Shown here: in pieces, positions 60,651-64,000 of the stretch | Layout: each line of letters starts with the position of its first letter | How positions within the stretch are numbered: position 1 is the stretch's first letter | Assembly: GCA_023374025.1 (NCBI GenBank) | Contig: SIJG01000126.1 | Coordinates: forward strand, 170,606 to 234,605 | Length of the DNA: 64,000 bases | DNA from: Heterodera schachtii | Taxonomy: Eukaryota > Nematoda > Chromadorea > Rhabditida > Heteroderidae | Direction: 5' to 3' | Position numbers and translations under genes: made by a program | The notes under the pieces: model-generated | Seen by the model: the letters and a program-made list of their open reading frames with translations, nothing else | Told to the model about the DNA's origin: nothing | Databases searched by the model: none

Positions 60651-63600
60651 TTTATAACAAATACTATTCATTTAATTTTATCTAATAGATTTAATTTAAT
60701 GTCAGCAGCATTTTGTAATTAAATTAATAATCTTTTAAAGGTAGAATTTATACATTCAATATTTATTTTATTATATTCAATTATGCAATAACTAAATTGA
60801 ATTTATTTTAGTGATTATGCTTTAGTTGATTAATTATGAATCTAATGTTATTTTTTATTTTTTCATTATTGAAATATGTGTAAAAAATAACAAATTTTGC
60901 TTTATGTGTTTTTCGAATAAATAAACATACTTCATTTATTTATACAATATAATTAATCTTTTAATTTATTCTTTGGCAAAATCTGTTAAAGAAATTTAGT
61001 AAAATCTCAAGTTTTTTTCGAACAACAATACGAAAAACTATCTTTTTGTACTAAATTCTTCTAATAATTTCTTAAAAAAACTTTCCCGGCGGCATTTATT
61101 GTCATCGTCGTACATTTTGTCAATCAAAATTTTTAAAAAATTTTCTTCATAGTTACTAAAAAACAAAACTGGAGGGCGTTCAACTGGCTAACAGAAAAAA
61201 GGTTCATTCACCTGATTAATAACGGAAGAAATTGTTATAAATTTTTTATAAATGCACTTATGGTTGCTATAATTTACTAATCGAACTGTTTTCATTTTAA
61301 CATTAATTATTTCAACTTTTATTTTGAATGAAATGATTATATTTATTATTTTGTGTTATGGTAAAAGAATTTGATTAATTTATAAATATATATGTATTGA
61401 TAATTAAATTTAAAATTTTTGCGCAAATGTCCGCGACGCAAGATGTTTTCGCGGTTTGGGAAAAGCCAATTTAATATTAATTATTCAATGATGAGATAAA
61501 AGAAAAATGAAGCAAGTTACTTAACTATTTTTATGTGATTTGTTTAATCAGCAGTGAACTGAAGTTCTTTTCATTACCATTATGCTTATATTTTGTTTTT
61601 AAATAAAATTTTAGTGTTTTTTAGATTTTTCTCATTATGCAAATTAAGTCAATATTACTCAAATTGAATAATTTTAACTTTTGTTTAAACTATAGAAATT
61701 TACTGATTATTTTTATTTAATATGTTTATTTTTTCAATTATTCATTTGTCATCTATCTTTTTATCTTCAAGGTAAATAATAAAAAGAAATTTAATGTTTT
61801 TTATTTATTTTTTAAATCCATTATAAATATAAATAATGCTTTAATCTAAAAATGAATCGTTTTAATAAACAATTTATGACATTCATTTTTTTACCTTCGC
61901 CTTGATGATAATTCAAACTCTCAAAGAATTTTATTATCAGTTAATTTGTATGATTTATTATTTAACATTCCATATTTTTAATTTAAATTAATTTAATTCC
62001 TTAATTTCAATATTTTTTTAATTAATAATCTTTTTTTAATGAAAACATTTTGTGTTGTTATTTTAACTTTGTTAATTCCATGATATTTGCATTATTCCAA
62101 AAATATTTATTCTTTTTATCAGTAGTTTTTGTTTTATTTTTTATATTTTTTTCAAAAAGTGAAAATAATTATAAACTATCTTTTAAAAGTTATTTTTATA
62201 TTTAAATATTTAAAATGCTTTTTTCATTTCAATTTAGTTTATTCGTTTTTTTATTTTATGTAAATTAATATTAATTAATAAATTGTAATATAAAATTATT
62301 ATTTATTTATTTTCATGTTCGGTACAACGAATTTTGTATCGTTAACTTAAATGCATATTTTATTTGAATTACTTTAATTTCATAATAAATTAATTAAAAT
62401 GTTATAGTAGAAATTCATTTATATCTAAGTATTTAACATATTTTTAACAAATAAATGTATCTAATCATTATACATTTTTTCTTTTTAACTTATAAATAAT
62501 AATGTTGTTGTCAAATTTTATTCTTAATTCATTTGATGAAAAAATAAAAATTTATTCATTGGTTAAGATTCAAATAGTTATATTTTCCTAATTTTTAAAT
62601 GTATTTTTCCAAAATAAGTAATATAAAAATCAAAAAATTTGGCCAAGAAAAACAAATTTATTGGAAAAATTTAATTTAATAGAGTAAAAAATCATATTAT
62701 TGCACTTTTTAAAGAATTTCTGCTGTTTACCATGAAAAATTCAAAAATGCCAAAATATTTTATAAAACTGACCAAAATCCCAACAAAAAAATTTTGTCGA
62801 CTATTGACGTTCAAATGAAAAATTTAAGCAGAGAAATGCGGTTTTTGAGCTCTTTTCTTCAATTTGACAAGTTTTATAAATTATTTACTTAAATATGTAA
62901 TTAACTAGATAATAATTAAGGTATAAATAAATAAAATATTTCAGCGCATACAGAAAGAATAATCATTTAAAAAACAAAAAAGTAATAATATAACTTAAAA
63001 AAGGAAAATGCCGAAATAATGACAAAAATATTGGCGAAAATTGATGCTTGCAGAATGTATTATACATTAGAACCGCTTTACTTATATATTAATTTTTATT
63101 AAAAATCGCGTCCTTAAGACTGCATATTTTTTAAAAATTATATTAAGTTTCAGAATTTACAAATATTTACTAAAATATATTAAGTGAACAAAGCAAAGCA
63201 CATGCTGGCGAGGGAACCTCCTTACAAGACATGAGATAAAAATTAAATCTCCTAAATTTTCGATGAAAGAAAATAACAATTTAAAACAAAAAGTTAGAAA
63301 TCAACAGATTTTAAGGTTAAAACTTAACCCTAATCAACAAAAATAAAAATTAAACATAAAATTTTTAATAATACTTTGTTAATAAAATTGGATATTATTA
63401 TATAAAATAAATTTTAGCAGATATAATATAAGTTGTATTTGGTGCAACATGTTGATAAAATGTCTACTGACAAACAGATTTTTATTCGTGTAAATATTAT
63501 TCAGTCGAGATTTCAATCACTTGTTGGCCAGCCAACATTATAAGTGAATACCTTTTTGTAAATCTTTATGTAAGGAATTTTTATTAATTATTTTATTTCT

Positions 63601-63675
63601 TTAAAATAAAAAATTACATTAAAGATCTGTAATTCATAGATTCAACTTGTAAATTAAAAAAATAATTCTATTGGT
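60651..63675. other. AT-rich stretch
   Basis: No gene is supported. GC-richer spots at 61172-61202, 61420-61460 and 63190-63235 are too short to interpret; the frame over 61428 reads only MSATQDVFAVWEKPI before a stop. A relic at 62600-62885 is listed separately. Confidence 0.5.
62600..62885. repeat. Decayed relative of the 26180 MITE
   Basis: The right part (gagaaatgcggtttttgagc, then tcttttcttcaatttgacaa and tttataaatta) aligns with the right end of the 26180-26879 element (gaaatgctatttttgagccc, then tttctttaat and ataatttataa). Left of it are gaccaaaatcccaac and gaaaaattcaaaaatgccaa words. Terminal tagggtta is not preserved. Confidence 0.4.
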
Positions 63676-63810
63676 AACCATCTGCAAAAAAATTTCGTCA
63701 CATTTTTGTCCATATCTCAGGACTCCCAAAAGATAGGCTAATACTATTATGTAGAAATATTCCCTAATCTTTTGTGAACATTTTGAATATATCTTATTTG
63801 TCACCCTGTA
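63676..63810 (+). repeat. Tc1/mariner-like 3' end, copy 2
   Basis: Matches 30842-31034: accatctgcaaaaaaatttc, atatctcaggactccc, tattccctaatcttttgtg, aacattttgaatat and a final cttatttgtcaccctgta. A block of about 60 bases present in the first copy (30960-31017) is missing. Only the 3' end remains. Confidence 0.75.
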
Positions 63811-64000
63811 TAAAAATTATTTTATTTTAAATAAACAAATAAAATCTAACACATTTAAAAGCACAAAAATTTAATATATTAAAAATTAATAAGTAAATTC
63901 GTAAAAAATTGATAAAACAATTTAACGCGTTTGAGTGCATCATTTCAAAAATTAAATTATAACTAAGCAAACATATAATTAAGATCCTATCTCATATCCA
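63811..64000. other. AT-rich end of window
   Basis: Nothing recognisable. Confidence 0.5.

Overview
This window is very A+T-rich (roughly four-fifths A+T by eye) and gene-poor eukaryotic DNA. Eukaryotic origin is shown by a spliced nuclear exon of a mitochondrial protein, LTR-retrotransposon sequence, TIR elements with target-site duplications (TSDs) and a possible LINE tail. The retroelement protein is most like Ty3/gypsy elements I associate with nematodes (its integrase C-terminal region resembles that of enoplean worms) and the candidate introns are short and AT-rich. A nematode with a repeat-swollen genome is therefore my best guess. This is inference, and an arthropod or other invertebrate is not excluded.

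Only one stretch is confidently host protein-coding: positions 52967-53062 (+), the last exon of NDUFV1, the 51 kDa NADH/FMN-binding subunit of respiratory complex I. No other NDUFV1 exon was recognised. Two weaker candidates for spliced terminal exons lie near 28937-29039 and 17678-17759.

The centrepiece is 46571-52966. One roughly 4.8-kb Ty3/gypsy element inserted here, antisense to NDUFV1, and was then cut in two by an inversion. The 3' half (second part of RT, RNase H, integrase, 3' LTR) lies on the minus strand at 46576-49014. The 5' half (5' LTR, primer-binding site, a leader full of small hairpins, gag, protease, first part of RT) lies on the plus strand at 50608-52934. The outer flanks carry the same 5-bp target duplication (gatac, and its complement gtatc), and the RT reading frame breaks at the same codon in both halves. 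The DNA between them (49015-50602) is former flanking intron and holds a 1.3-kb near-perfect palindrome with a tRNA-like sequence in each arm. One inversion junction lies only about 30 bp before the NDUFV1 splice acceptor. Both halves carry stops and frameshifts, so the element is dead, yet its LTRs differ at only a handful of positions.

The rest is a graveyard of non-autonomous DNA transposons. Elements with terminal inverted repeats lie at 1171-2085, 13551-14085, 23107-23962, 25581-25966, 26180-26879, 41828-42013 and 55946-56681. Four have perfect 8-bp TSDs, one has 7 bp and one has TA. Several are filled near their ends with arrays of a short word specific to each element. Two internal modules recur across otherwise different elements: core B (two cccctaagaat-type boxes next to a-rich gcaataaaaac) and core A (a GC-rich near-palindrome ggcggtgccgataggcgcc). 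There is also a 1.2-kb direct repeat pair (5664-6918 and 15474-16777), a 346-bp foldback (15087-15432), Tc1/mariner 3' ends (31034, 63810) and minor tandem repeats. The remaining intervals are AT-rich sequence in which I see no gene, rRNA, canonical tRNA or CRISPR array; the short ORFs there are low-complexity Phe/Ile/Lys/Asn strings expected by chance.
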